Assembly: GCF_004802635.2 (NCBI RefSeq)
Contig: NZ_CP046052.1
Span: forward strand, 1,488,001 to 1,552,000
DNA: 64,000 bases
Direction of reading: 5' to 3'
Source: Methylocystis heyeri
Lineage (GTDB): Bacteria; Pseudomonadota; Alphaproteobacteria; Rhizobiales; Beijerinckiaceae
Position numbers and translations under genes: made by a program. This document shows positions 20,503 through 28,576 of the stretch, in pieces (positions within the stretch are counted from its first letter, which is position 1; every line of letters starts with the position of its first letter). The notes beneath the pieces were generated by a model. The model was not told the origin of the DNA. It did no database searches and saw nothing but the letters and a program-made list of their open reading frames with translations.

Positions 20503-21723
20503 CTATTTGACCATTGCGAGAACGGTGGCGCCGAGCGCGCCGAAAACCACCACCGCCCAGGGCGGCGCCCGCCAGAACACGAGCAGCAGGAAGGCGAGAA
20601 CGCCGAGGCCGAAATCTGCGGGAGAGAAAATCGCGCTGGTCCAGACCGGCGTGTAGAGCGCCCCAAGCAAAACCCCGACGACGGTCGCGTTTACGCCCTT
20701 GAGCGCCGATTGAACCCCTGCGCGATGACGTAGCTCGCCCCAAAATGGCAAAGCCCCGATCAGGAGAAGGAAAGACGGCAGATAGATCGCCGCGAGGCAG
20801 ACGAGGCCTCCGATCCAGCCATTGGGGGCAGATTTCATCGCGGTCCCGAGATAGGCCGCGAAGGCGAACAGCGGACCGGGAACGGCTTGCGCCGCGCCAT
20901 AGCCGGCCAGAAAGGCGTCGTTGTCGATCCAGCCGCGCGGAACGACGGCCTGCTGCAGCAGCGGCAGCACCACATGCCCGCCGCCGAAAACGAGCGAGCC
21001 CGCGCGATAAAAACTGCTGATCAGCGCGATGGTGCGGTCGGCGGTCGCTTCCGCCAGCGCCGGCAGCCCGAAAAGCAGAGCAACGAACAGCGCGATGGAG
21101 GCGATGGCCATCCCGCGGCCGACGGGAATAGCGAGCGGAGCGCCGGCCTCCTTGCTCGACCCCGGAAGCAGGAGCCGGCCGATCGCGCCACCCGCCAATA
21201 TGGCGCCGATCTGGCCGAGGGCCGACGGAACCGCCAATGTCAGCAGCGTCGCCGCCACAGCCATCGTCGCCCGCTCACGATCCGGACAGAGGTTGCGCGC
21301 CATGCCCCAGACCGCTTGCGCGACCACCGCGACCGCCACGATCTTGAGACCGTGCAGCCAGGCCACCTGCGATAGATCGCCGAGCGCCCCGACGCCGTAA
21401 GCGAAGGCGATGAGGGCGATCGCCGAAGGCGCGGTGAAGCCGACCCATGCCGCGAGCGCGCCTGCAATGCCGCCACGGAGCATGCCGAGAATAATTCCGA
21501 CCTGACTGCTCGCGGGCCCCGGCAGAAACTGACAAAGCGCTATGATGTCGGTGTAGGAGGCCTCATCCAGCCATTTGCGGCGCTCGACGAATTCGGAGCG
21601 GAAATAGCCGAGATGGGCGATCGGTCCGCCGAAGCTCGTGACGCCGAGGCGCAGAAACGCCGCGAACACTTCCAGAAAGGCGCCCTCCCGCCGGGAAGGC
21701 GCCACCGCTCTACCGGCTTTCAT
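20503..21723 (-). CDS. chrA: Chromate efflux transporter ChrA
   Basis: Inner-membrane chromate exporter of the CHR family, long two-domain form, 406 residues with about ten hydrophobic segments. The first CHR half has SFGGPIAHLGYFR and CQFLPGPASSQ; the second repeats the pattern as VFGGGHVVLPLL and AAQAVPGPLFAF. It is the last gene of a padR-hemerythrin-chrA operon, with only six bases between it and the hemerythrin stop. Regulation by the PadR protein is inferred from position. Confidence 0.92.
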   Translation of the reverse strand: MKAGRAVAPSRREGAFLEVFAAFLRLGVTSFGGPIAHLGYFRSEFVERRKWLDEASYTDIIALCQFLPGPASSQVGIILGMLRGGIAGALAAWVGFTAPSAIALIAFAYGVGALGDLSQVAWLHGLKIVAVAVVAQAVWGMARNLCPDRERATMAVAATLLTLAVPSALGQIGAILAGGAIGRLLLPGSSKEAGAPLAIPVGRGMAIASIALFVALLFGLPALAEATADRTIALISSFYRAGSLVFGGGHVVLPLLQQAVVPRGWIDNDAFLAGYGAAQAVPGPLFAFAAYLGTAMKSAPNGWIGGLVCLAAIYLPSFLLLIGALPFWGELRHRAGVQSALKGVNATVVGVLLGALYTPVWTSAIFSPADFGLGVLAFLLLVFWRAPPWAVVVFGALGATVLAMVK

Positions 21724-21729
21724 GAACCA

Positions 21730-22467
21730 CTATCCCTTCGGCGGCGGCGGCGGCGTGAATTGCGCGATATCGGCGATCCCGAGCGCCTGCTCGATCTGCG
21801 CGATCTGCGCAACGGCGTCCTCGAAGCCGTCCTTGCCGAACTGCTGGCGCTCGATCTCCTCGAACAAGTCCCCGATTTCATCGAGCTGATGAGCCAAGAG
21901 GGCGTCCTTCCATGCCGGAAAGACAATAGTGTCCTCACGCACGGCGTGATGCGCGTACATGAGTTCGAAACCATCCAGGACGCCCGCCAGCGCCTCGGCG
22001 TCGCTGGCTGCGATCGAGCCTTTGCCTGCCTTGGCGAGAACGAAATCCGTCAGCTCCCGCCCCCGCTGGTGCTGGGCGATCAGAACATCGACATAGGCGG
22101 CGGCAGGCCCGCCGGCTTTTTTGATGGTCGGGAAAATATGCGTCTCTTCGAGTTTTTTCTCGTGATAGTCTTCGCCGAATGTCCTGAACAAGGTCGCCGT
22201 GCGGCGGAGCAGATCGGGATCGACGCTCGCGGGCTTTGCGCGCAGCTTTGAAGCTATATTGCGATAAACGAGGATCGCGCGGCGGATGACGCCGTGCTCG
22301 CGCATCAAATCTTCGACCGCTCCGACTTCTTTTTCGTCTCCGTCGTTTTTCTTCTCTGGCTCGGTATGTTCGGCGACTCGGGCGATTTTGGCGTCGGCCC
22401 CCGCCAGCAGGAGTCCGGCCCCCGCGGCGATGACGATGCGGCGGCGCGCCTCGGCGAATTCAGTCAC
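21730..22467 (-). CDS. Hemerythrin-domain protein
   Basis: A 245-residue protein with a hydrophobic N-terminal stretch (residues 8-24), then an acidic linker and a hemerythrin-like four-helix domain. Candidate di-iron ligands are His in MREHG, the YHEKKLEETHIFP pair, AQHQRGRE, and HH with a later acidic residue in YAHHAVREDTIVFP. The C-terminus ends in a run of Pro. The GTG start overlaps the padR stop as GTGA and chrA follows six bases later, so it may supply oxygen, NO or redox sensing or iron buffering to the operon. The N-terminal segment could be a signal or anchor. Confidence 0.85.
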   Translation of the reverse strand: MTEFAEARRRIVIAAGAGLLLAGADAKIARVAEHTEPEKKNDGDEKEVGAVEDLMREHGVIRRAILVYRNIASKLRAKPASVDPDLLRRTATLFRTFGEDYHEKKLEETHIFPTIKKAGGPAAAYVDVLIAQHQRGRELTDFVLAKAGKGSIAASDAEALAGVLDGFELMYAHHAVREDTIVFPAWKDALLAHQLDEIGDLFEEIERQQFGKDGFEDAVAQIAQIEQALGIADIAQFTPPPPPKG

Positions 22468-22808
22468 GGGCGTTTCCTTTCCTCGAATGTGGACGAGAGA
22501 GGTTCTTCGTCTTCGAACAACTCCCCGAAGAGTTCCCGCACCTTGAGTTTGGCGGCCGAGAACGCCTCGGCTCCGGCTGGGGTCGCTCGATAGACGCGGC
22601 GCGCCGAGCCGCCGCTGCGCTCTTCGGTCGACGTCAGATAGCCCTTGCGTTCAAGACCGTGGAGGATCGGGTAAAGCGTTCCGGCGCTGATTTTATAGCC
22701 ATGGCGTTGCAGCTCCTCGATCATGGCGAGACCGTAGATCGGCTCTTTCACGGCATGGTGGAGCACATGAAGCCTTATGAGGCCGGCATAAAGGTGCTTA
22801 TGGTCCAT
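22464..22808 (-). CDS. PadR family transcriptional regulator
   Basis: A 114-residue winged-helix repressor. It has HVLHHAVKEPIYGLAMIEELQRHGYKISAGTLYPILHGLERKGYL, the PadR N-terminal domain, then the beta-wing SGGSARRVYRATPAGAEAF and a C-terminal dimer helix. The ATG at 22808 begins the conserved MDHKHLY; 19 in-frame codons upstream look unconserved and cross the candidate operator. It leads the padR-hemerythrin-chrA operon and probably represses it. Confidence 0.9.
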   Translation of the reverse strand: MDHKHLYAGLIRLHVLHHAVKEPIYGLAMIEELQRHGYKISAGTLYPILHGLERKGYLTSTEERSGGSARRVYRATPAGAEAFSAAKLKVRELFGELFEDEEPLSSTFEERKRP

Positions 22809-22836
22809 TACGATAACCGATATCGACTTTCGTAAT
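22807..22836 (-). promoter_or_regulatory. Palindromic candidate operator at the padR start
   Basis: A 30-base imperfect palindrome with ATTACGA and TCGTAAT at its ends and CGATATCG at its exact centre (22818-22825). Twelve of 15 positions match between the half-sites. It overlaps the padR start codon and its upstream sequence, as expected for autoregulation. Confidence 0.6.
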
Positions 22837-23127
22837 CCTAACGCGAGAGCGGCCCCTGTCAACAATCGAGCGCCCTTCGGAAAGCGGTCCCTCGCGGAGC
22901 CGCCTCAATGCGAAGAGTATCAGGCCTCGGAGAAACGCACGCCAGTGGCCGGCGCGATCCAACAGGCATAGCGGAGAATGGCAGGCTGCCCGCGTCGACA
23001 ACGACGGCGAGCCCGTTGGGGCCTATCCTCGCCCCAAAGCAACTCCTGGCTGGCTCCACCCAATCAGCGCAGACGAATTTTGCTTTTCGCGCGAACCGAC
23101 GTCCTCAGTTTGGAACTCCGCAGCGCC

Positions 23128-23382
23128 CTACCAGCGTCTCCAACCCGGCCCCCAGCCCCAACCCGGACCATAGGGATAGCCGTAGAGATCTGCGCGCCGG
23201 TCGGCGGCCCGGTTCATGTCGAGATCGAGCAGGCATTTGGAAAAAGGATCGGTCCCGCGTCGAAAGCCGAAGGACTGGCACCGATTTTCGTCGGCCGCCC
23301 GTTGTTCGGCCGGAGTGGTCGTCGCGCAGGCTCCCGCCAGGAGCCCCAGCACCATAGCCGTCAACAGCCTCGTCGCCCGCAT
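23128..23382 (-). CDS. Small lipoprotein, hypothetical
   Basis: An 84-residue protein starting MRATRLLTAMVLGLLAGACATT, a lipoprotein signal with lipobox LAGAC, so the mature N-terminal Cys is lipidated. The mature part has two Cys (RCQSFGF and KCLLDLDMN) and ends in a Gly/Pro/Trp/Tyr-rich tail (YGYPYGPGWGWGPGW). The RGTDPFSKCLLDLDMNRA motif recurs in uncharacterised alphaproteobacterial lipoproteins. An upstream Met (9 codons earlier) is possible but would spoil the signal peptide. Confidence 0.7.
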   Translation of the reverse strand: MRATRLLTAMVLGLLAGACATTTPAEQRAADENRCQSFGFRRGTDPFSKCLLDLDMNRAADRRADLYGYPYGPGWGWGPGWRRW

Positions 23383-23505
23383 CTCGACATCCTCGCGCAG
23401 TCGACGCAACCATAGGAAGACTGCTCACCTCAAGATAGCAAGAATTCGGATTCGCGGTAGTGGAAAAAAGGGATCATCCCGCGCGACTGTTTCGCAGTCC
23501 GCGCG

Positions 23506-23730
23506 TCAGGATTCACGGGAGGGGCAAGGAATTTCCTTATAGATCACCTCGGCGAGCGCTTTGGCGCCGACATTGGTGCGCAGCGAGAGCCGGCTCGCAT
23601 CGGTGGTCCAACTCTGATAGGTGACGATACCGCGCGTGACGCTGATGATCGTGTATTTTTCAGAGTTTATTTCGCCGCCCTTGCTGCGATAGCATTTGCC
23701 GGGCTGAATCTCTTCCGGTTTGATCGGCAT
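23506..23730 (-). CDS. Hypothetical small protein
   Basis: A 74-residue protein beginning MPIKPEEIQPGKCYRSKGGEINSEKYTI. An AGGAG lies about eight bases upstream of the ATG at 23730, so I chose it over an ATG 12 codons earlier. Predicted beta-rich with a VTRGIVTYQSW strand, it might be an SH3-like fold, but I do not recognise the family. Two Cys are present. Confidence 0.65.
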   Translation of the reverse strand: MPIKPEEIQPGKCYRSKGGEINSEKYTIISVTRGIVTYQSWTTDASRLSLRTNVGAKALAEVIYKEIPCPSRES

Positions 23731-23825
23731 CGAACACGCTCCTGTTGCACTGCGAACAACATGCAAAGGAGGGGCCGCATCACGCGGCGCTGCAAAGCGT
23801 TATTGCGGGCAACCGCGCCTGCTTT

Positions 23826-24773
23826 TCAGGCGCTGATGAGTTCGAGGCGGGCCAGCGTCCGGGCGTCGAGCGTCACCTTCAGGGAGCCGAAGGCCTCTTC
23901 GAGCTGCTCGAGACTTGTGAAACTGACGATCGGCGCGGCGACGGCCGGGCGGGTCAGCAGCCAAGCGAGGGCGATCTGCGCAGGACTGGCGCCCAGACGC
24001 CGCGCCGCCGCCTCCGTTTCGCGCAGAATATCAAGGCTGCGGTCGTCCAGAATGCGGGCGACGACCGCGCCGCGCGCCGCGCGCTTCACATCGTCGAGAG
24101 AGCGATATTTCCCGGTGAGGAAACCGGCCTCCAGAGGCCGAAAGGGAATGACGCCGAGATTCTCGGCGACGCAAAGCCGTTCCAGACCGCCCTCATAGAA
24201 GCCTCGGGTGACGAGGCTGTAATGCGGCTGAACCACCCCATAATGCGGCAGGCCGGAGGCGCGGGCGATCCGAAGCGCTTCCGCGAGACGCGGGGCCGAA
24301 TAATTGGAACAGCCGATCGCGCGCGCCTTGCCCGACTTCACCAGCGTCGAGAAAGCCTCCAGCGTTTCTTCGAGCGGCGTGAAGGCGTCGTCGAAATGAG
24401 CCTGATAAAGATCGATGCAGTCGGTTTTGAGCCGGCGCAGCGAATCCTCGGCCGAACGCAGAATATGGGCTTTCGAGAGGCCTCGGCCGACCCCCGGCAT
24501 ATCGCCGCCGAGCTTGGTCGCAATGAGGACCCTGTCGCGCTTTCCGCTCGCCTTCAACCAATCGCCGATGATGCTTTCGGACTCGCCGCCGCAATGGCCG
24601 GGAACCCAGGTCGAATAGGTGTCGGCCGTGTCGATGAGCGAACCGCCGCGATCGACGAAAGCGTCGAGAATCGACCAGGAAGCGGCGCGGTCCGCCGTCC
24701 AGCCGAAAACATGGCAGCCCAGCGCCAGCGGAACGCAGGAAAGACCGGTTGCGCCGAGCCGGCGACGTTGCAT
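23826..24773 (-). CDS. Aldo/keto reductase
   Basis: NADPH-dependent oxidoreductase of the AKR superfamily, 315 residues. It has LIDTADTYSTW with the catalytic Asp and Tyr, ATKLGG with the catalytic Lys, DLYQAHFDD where the active-site His lies, and GCSNYSAPRLAE. The ATG at 24773 starts the conserved RRLGATGLS; an upstream start is possible but unconserved. The substrate is unknown. Its upstream flank carries the partial ruvA-tail repeat. Confidence 0.88.
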   Translation of the reverse strand: MQRRRLGATGLSCVPLALGCHVFGWTADRAASWSILDAFVDRGGSLIDTADTYSTWVPGHCGGESESIIGDWLKASGKRDRVLIATKLGGDMPGVGRGLSKAHILRSAEDSLRRLKTDCIDLYQAHFDDAFTPLEETLEAFSTLVKSGKARAIGCSNYSAPRLAEALRIARASGLPHYGVVQPHYSLVTRGFYEGGLERLCVAENLGVIPFRPLEAGFLTGKYRSLDDVKRAARGAVVARILDDRSLDILRETEAAARRLGASPAQIALAWLLTRPAVAAPIVSFTSLEQLEEAFGSLKVTLDARTLARLELISA

Positions 24774-24850
24774 GAGGGAGGCTCCATCGACCTCCGACGC
24801 TCGCGGATGTCGCCTTGGCTTCATTGCGCCGCAACCAAGCAAAGGAGAGG

Positions 24851-24898
24851 CCGCGCCGGATCAGCGCCGAAGCGCCGGCGCCCTCCAGCGCCTTGACG
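24851..24898. repeat. Partial duplicate of the ruvA 3' end, copy 1
   Basis: This 48-base block matches 25580-25630 inside ruvA with one substitution and one 3-base gap. Read on the minus strand it encodes [17 protein letters not shown], close to the RuvA C-terminus ([18 protein letters not shown]). Confidence 0.75.
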
Positions 24899-24986
24899 GC
24901 GAGGGCAAAGGCTCCGATTGGTGATAACTATTGAACGCGCCTGACGGGCGCAATAATCACCTGGCCCGCACGAGGCGGGCAAGACC

Positions 24987-25628
24987 ATGACAGAGTTCGA
25001 TTACGCTGGGCGCGCTGCAGAAGTCGAGGCGGCGCGGCGCAAGATTCATGAAGCCTTTCTGCAGGAGGCGACGGAAAAAAGCATCACCGCCTGGAAAGGC
25101 GCAATCTCGGATTTTAACGCGGCGCTGGAGGCCGCCTTCCCGCCCCGATTCTGGGAACAAATCAACCGGCTGCGGCGAATATCGCGCTATTACGCCGTTC
25201 ATTGCGGCGTCTCGCTGCGTGAACGCCCGCTGACCAAAGGAGACGAAGCGGCGCTGGAGACGGCGATCGAGTTTCTCGAAGCCGATCCGATGTTTTTTCG
25301 CTCAGGCTATGTGAAGGCCGACGTCCTCCGCCTCGTCAAGAGAATGCCCTTGTCGGAGGAGCGCGCGGAACGCCTGCGCGCCGTTGTGCTCGGGGTCGTC
25401 GACCAGCGCGCTTCGCAGGAATTTCAGCGTTATTGCCGCCTCGCGCGCAGAATAGCGACGCCCTCGCTGCGCCAGGATTTGAAAAAGCGAATTGACGGCG
25501 ATGACCCCGCCACGGCCCGCCGCGCGCGGTGGATGCTCGCGGCCATCGAGCCGGTCTTTACTTCGCCAGCTCCTTCAGCCCGCGCCGGATCAGCGCCGAA
25601 GCGTCGGCGCCCTCCCCCAGCGCCTTGA
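24987..25628 (+). CDS. Hypothetical helical protein overlapping ruvA
   Basis: A 213-residue, Arg- and Ala-rich, probably all-helical protein that I do not recognise. It has no membrane segment. The last 22 residues (after AIEPVFTSP) are antisense to the 3' end of ruvA, and the overlap is 71 bases, long for convergent genes. The gene is bracketed by the duplicated ruvA tail (24851-24898 and 25580-25630), suggesting that it arrived by insertion and that its C-terminus was extended by reading into ruvA. A GAGGCGGG stretch precedes the ATG. Confidence 0.6.
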   Translation: MTEFDYAGRAAEVEAARRKIHEAFLQEATEKSITAWKGAISDFNAALEAAFPPRFWEQINRLRRISRYYAVHCGVSLRERPLTKGDEAALETAIEFLEADPMFFRSGYVKADVLRLVKRMPLSEERAERLRAVVLGVVDQRASQEFQRYCRLARRIATPSLRQDLKKRIDGDDPATARRARWMLAAIEPVFTSPAPSARAGSAPKRRRPPPAP

Positions 25629-26172
25629 CGCTGGCGGCCACGGCCGCCGCCGCCTGCGGGCGGGCGTAGCCGAGATTGCACAGGGCGGAAATCGCGTCCT
25701 GCACCGCGCCGGGCTCGGCGGCGGCGTCCGCGCCCGCAATACGCGCCGCCGTCATATCGACCGAGCCGAAAACCGGAGCCTTGTCCTTGAGCTCGGCGAC
25801 GATGCGCGCCGCGAGTTTGGGTCCGACGCCGGGCGCGCGCGAAACCATCGCCTTGTCCTGCATCGCGATGGCGCCGGAGAGTTCGTCGGGCGAGAGGATC
25901 GACAAAATCGCCAGCGCGACCTTGGCCCCGACACCCTGCACGCTCTGCAGCAGGCGGAACCACTCGCGCTCGGCCTCCTGAAGGAAGCCGAACAGCCTTA
26001 TGGAATCTTCCCGCACCTGCGTCTCTATCGCGAGCGCCGCCGCCTCGCCGGGACGCGGCAGGTTCTGGAGCGTGCGGACCGAACAGGAGACCACATAGCC
26101 GACGCCGTGCACGTCGAGGATGACCCAATCCTCTCCGAAACTGTCCACGACGCCCTTGAGTTTGCCGATCAT
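25558..26172 (-). CDS. ruvA: Holliday junction DNA helicase subunit RuvA
   Basis: Tetrameric Holliday-junction-binding protein that loads RuvB for branch migration. The 204-residue protein has the N-terminal OB domain ([12 protein letters not shown] and [11 protein letters not shown]), two helix-hairpin-helix motifs ([17 protein letters not shown] and [16 protein letters not shown]), and a C-terminal RuvB-binding helix. It follows ruvC by ten bases. ruvB, usually next in this order, is not downstream here. Confidence 0.95.
   Translation of the reverse strand: MIGKLKGVVDSFGEDWVILDVHGVGYVVSCSVRTLQNLPRPGEAAALAIETQVREDSIRLFGFLQEAEREWFRLLQSVQGVGAKVALAILSILSPDELSGAIAMQDKAMVSRAPGVGPKLAARIVAELKDKAPVFGSVDMTAARIAGADAAAEPGAVQDAISALCNLGYARPQAAAAVAASVKALGEGADASALIRRGLKELAK
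25580..25630. repeat. Duplicated ruvA 3' end, copy 2 (in ruvA)
   Basis: The ruvA-resident copy of the repeat at 24851-24898, encoding the RuvA C-terminal residues ending ALIRRGL. It is in the same orientation as copy 1. Confidence 0.75.
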
Positions 26173-26182
26173 TTTTTCAGCC

Positions 26183-26692
26183 TCACGCCAGCTTGCGCGC
26201 GAGAAGACGCGCGCCCCGATGCTGGGCGTGGCAGATCGCCACCGCCAGCGCGTCGGCCGCGTCCTTGCTTGCGGCGAAGCTCGCCGGCAGCAGCACCCGC
26301 ACCATCATCGCAATCTGCGCCTTGTCGGCGTGGCCGTTGCCGACCACGGTCTTCTTGACCAGATTGGCTGCGTATTCCTCGACATCGAGTCCCGCGAGAG
26401 CCGGAACCGAGAGGGCGACGCCGCGCGCCTGCCCGAGCTTCAGCGCCGATTGCGGATCGCGGTTGACGAAGGTCTCCTCCACCGCGGCCTCGTCCGGCGC
26501 ATGGGTCTCTATGACCTCGCGCAGCCCCTCGTGCAATTGCCGCAGCCGCACGCCCATCGGGCTCGCGCCGTCGGAATGAATACAGCCCGAGGCGACGAAG
26601 GAAAGCCGCGCTCCCTGCGCGTCGACGATGCCCCAGCCTGTGTTGCGAAGGCCGGGGTCGATGCCGATGATTCGAATCGCGGGATGCGTCAT
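26183..26692 (-). CDS. ruvC: Crossover junction endodeoxyribonuclease RuvC
   Basis: Dimeric resolvase that nicks Holliday junctions. The 169-residue protein has the acidic active site: Asp in [14 protein letters not shown], Glu in AAVEETFVN, and the C-terminal [12 protein letters not shown] pair. It is complete and coupled to ruvA, which starts ten bases downstream. Confidence 0.95.
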   Translation of the reverse strand: MTHPAIRIIGIDPGLRNTGWGIVDAQGARLSFVASGCIHSDGASPMGVRLRQLHEGLREVIETHAPDEAAVEETFVNRDPQSALKLGQARGVALSVPALAGLDVEEYAANLVKKTVVGNGHADKAQIAMMVRVLLPASFAASKDAADALAVAICHAQHRGARLLARKLA

Positions 26693-26814
26693 CGGGCCAG
26701 ATTAGGTCTGCCGCCTCATAACGCAATAATCGACCGCTATATGCGGCAGGCGGTCGGGTGAAGCGGATTTTAACCCCTCAGTCTGAGGGCGCGTGTCCGC
26801 TCCCCTGCCGCAGA

Positions 26815-27255
26815 TCAAGCTTCCGCCGAAGCCGCTTCGATCTTGCCGAGCGCATCCACGACGGCGTCGAAGGGCAGCAGCGTGGAGGCGTGGCGGGCTT
26901 TGTAATCCCGCACGGGCTCCAGCACGGCGAGATCGGCCCATCTGCCGCCGGGCGGCGGGCCGTTCTCCTTGAGCATCTTGCGCATGGCCTCGCGAATCTC
27001 GCGCAGCTCCTGCGGGGTCGCGCCGACGACGAGTCGGCCCATGATCGAAGCCGAGGCCTGGCCGAGGGCGCAGGCCTTCAGCTCCTGGGCGTATTCGACC
27101 ACCCTGCCCTCGCGCAGCGTGAGATCCACGGTGATGGTCGAACCGCAGAGCCGGGAATAGGCCGTCGCGCTGGCCTGCGGGCTTTCCAGCCGGCCGAGGC
27201 GCGGGATGTCCGCCGCGAGTTCGAGGATGCGTTTGTTGTATACGGAGTCGAGCAT
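26815..27255 (-). CDS. IscU/NifU-N-like iron-sulfur scaffold protein, third Cys absent
   Basis: A 146-residue protein of the IscU/SufU fold with MLDSVYNKRILELAADIP, Cys37 (RLCGS) and Cys62 (KACALGQASASIM). The third cluster-ligand Cys, expected in the late R-x-K-C segment, is missing: the sequence there reads YKARHASTLL. It may act as an accessory or non-assembling scaffold. It is divergent from folE across a 360-base gap. This neighbourhood (IscU-like, folE, hisI) is common in Hyphomicrobiales. Confidence 0.82.
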   Translation of the reverse strand: MLDSVYNKRILELAADIPRLGRLESPQASATAYSRLCGSTITVDLTLREGRVVEYAQELKACALGQASASIMGRLVVGATPQELREIREAMRKMLKENGPPPGGRWADLAVLEPVRDYKARHASTLLPFDAVVDALGKIEAASAEA

Positions 27256-27615
27256 GGGAAGAAAGACCGGCCGCAGGGCTTACCTTTACCTGTGGGGGCC
27301 ATTATATAGGGTCGGAACGATCCACGCGATACCGCTGTGGCTCATGGCGGCGCCGGCCCGAAAGTTGCGACCTTCGCCCCAAAGTATGGAAATTCGCGCG
27401 ACGGGTTGCGGCTCTTGTTGATTCTCCGACATTTCGGCGCAAACTGGGACTTCCGGTCGCCACTCGGCGGCCTGGGGAAGGGAGCATCCCTCGCGTGAGC
27501 ATTCACCGTTCCGTCGTCGCGCCGACCGCGACGGATTTCAACACTGGCGTTCGCGGGCTGGCCTACGCCGGGGCCGCGAGGCTCGGGCAACCCACCGCCA
27601 AATCGGAGGCGCCAC
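27256..27615. other. Divergent promoter region, no gene
   Basis: About 360 bases between the IscU-like gene and folE. It should hold the promoters of both. I see no coding sequence with family features and no strong palindrome. Confidence 0.35.
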
Positions 27616-28248
27616 ATGGATGACGTGGTTAAGTCCTTGATATCTCGCCCTGAAAGAGTCGTTACCTCCGCCAATGGCAAACCCAGCCGCGAGGAAGCCG
27701 AGGAGGCCGTGCGCGTCCTGCTGCGCTGGGCCGGCGATAATCCGGAACGCGAAGGGTTGCTCGAAACCCCGGCGAGAGTCGTCAAAGCCTATGAGGAGCT
27801 TTTCAGCGGCTATCGCCAGGATCCGAGGGAAGTGCTCGAACGCGTCTTCGCCGAGGTCGAGGGCTACGACGACCTCGTGCTCGTGCGCGACATCCCGTTC
27901 TTCTCGCACTGCGAGCACCATATGGTGCCCTTCGTCGGCAAGGCCCATATCGCCTATTACCCGACCGACGGCGTGGTCGGGCTCTCCAAGCTGGCGCGGC
28001 TTGTCGATGTCTTCGCCAAGCGCCTCCAGACGCAGGAAGCGATGACGGCGCAGATCGCCTCCACCATCGAGACCGAACTCAACCCCAGAGGCGTCGCGGT
28101 GCTGGTCGAGGCGGAACATATGTGCATGTCGATGCGCGGCGTTCTGAAACAGGGCGCCTCCACCGTCACCGTGCAGTTTTCCGGCTCATTCAGAGACAAC
28201 CCCAGCGAACAGGCGCATTTCTACACCCTGTTGCGCGGCGGGCGCTGA
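27616..28248 (+). CDS. folE: GTP cyclohydrolase I
   Basis: Opens GTP to dihydroneopterin triphosphate, the first step to tetrahydrofolate. The 210-residue protein has [12 protein letters not shown] with the zinc Cys and His, [10 protein letters not shown], and [12 protein letters not shown] with the second zinc Cys. It is the zinc (type IA) enzyme. It is followed by a GC-rich hairpin and then an unrelated TadG-like gene, before hisI. Confidence 0.95.
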   Translation: MDDVVKSLISRPERVVTSANGKPSREEAEEAVRVLLRWAGDNPEREGLLETPARVVKAYEELFSGYRQDPREVLERVFAEVEGYDDLVLVRDIPFFSHCEHHMVPFVGKAHIAYYPTDGVVGLSKLARLVDVFAKRLQTQEAMTAQIASTIETELNPRGVAVLVEAEHMCMSMRGVLKQGASTVTVQFSGSFRDNPSEQAHFYTLLRGGR

Positions 28249-28263
28249 GCGCGTTGGACCGAC

Positions 28264-28284
28264 GGGCGCGGCGTGGTCGCGCCC
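28264..28284 (+). terminator. GC-rich hairpin after folE
   Basis: GGGCGCG (28264-28270) pairs with CGCGCCC (28278-28284), 16 bases after the folE stop. There is no clear T-run, so it is a weak candidate terminator. The rest of the 28249-28576 stretch is gene-free and AT-rich near 28500-28560, where a promoter for the next gene is likely. Confidence 0.4.
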
Positions 28285-28576
28285 GCGCGGTTCCTTATCC
28301 CGGCCGCCCAATCGCCGCGACCGAAAACCTCCTGCGGCGTCTCCCCTCGCCCCCGACCGCTCTAAGACCGGCAACCACCTCTAAACCAGAATTTTTGCAT
28401 TCGCCCGCCGCGGAGTCGGCGATCGGGGTTTAAGCCAACCCTATGAGTTCGATGACACAACCCCACGTTGCCCGTGCCGGGCGGCGCGTCCCAATCATTA
28501 CCGCAGTGTAACGAATTTAAGTTTGACGGTATTTTGTTAAACAAAAGGTCAGTCTCGCCTCGCTACTCTTAAACTC

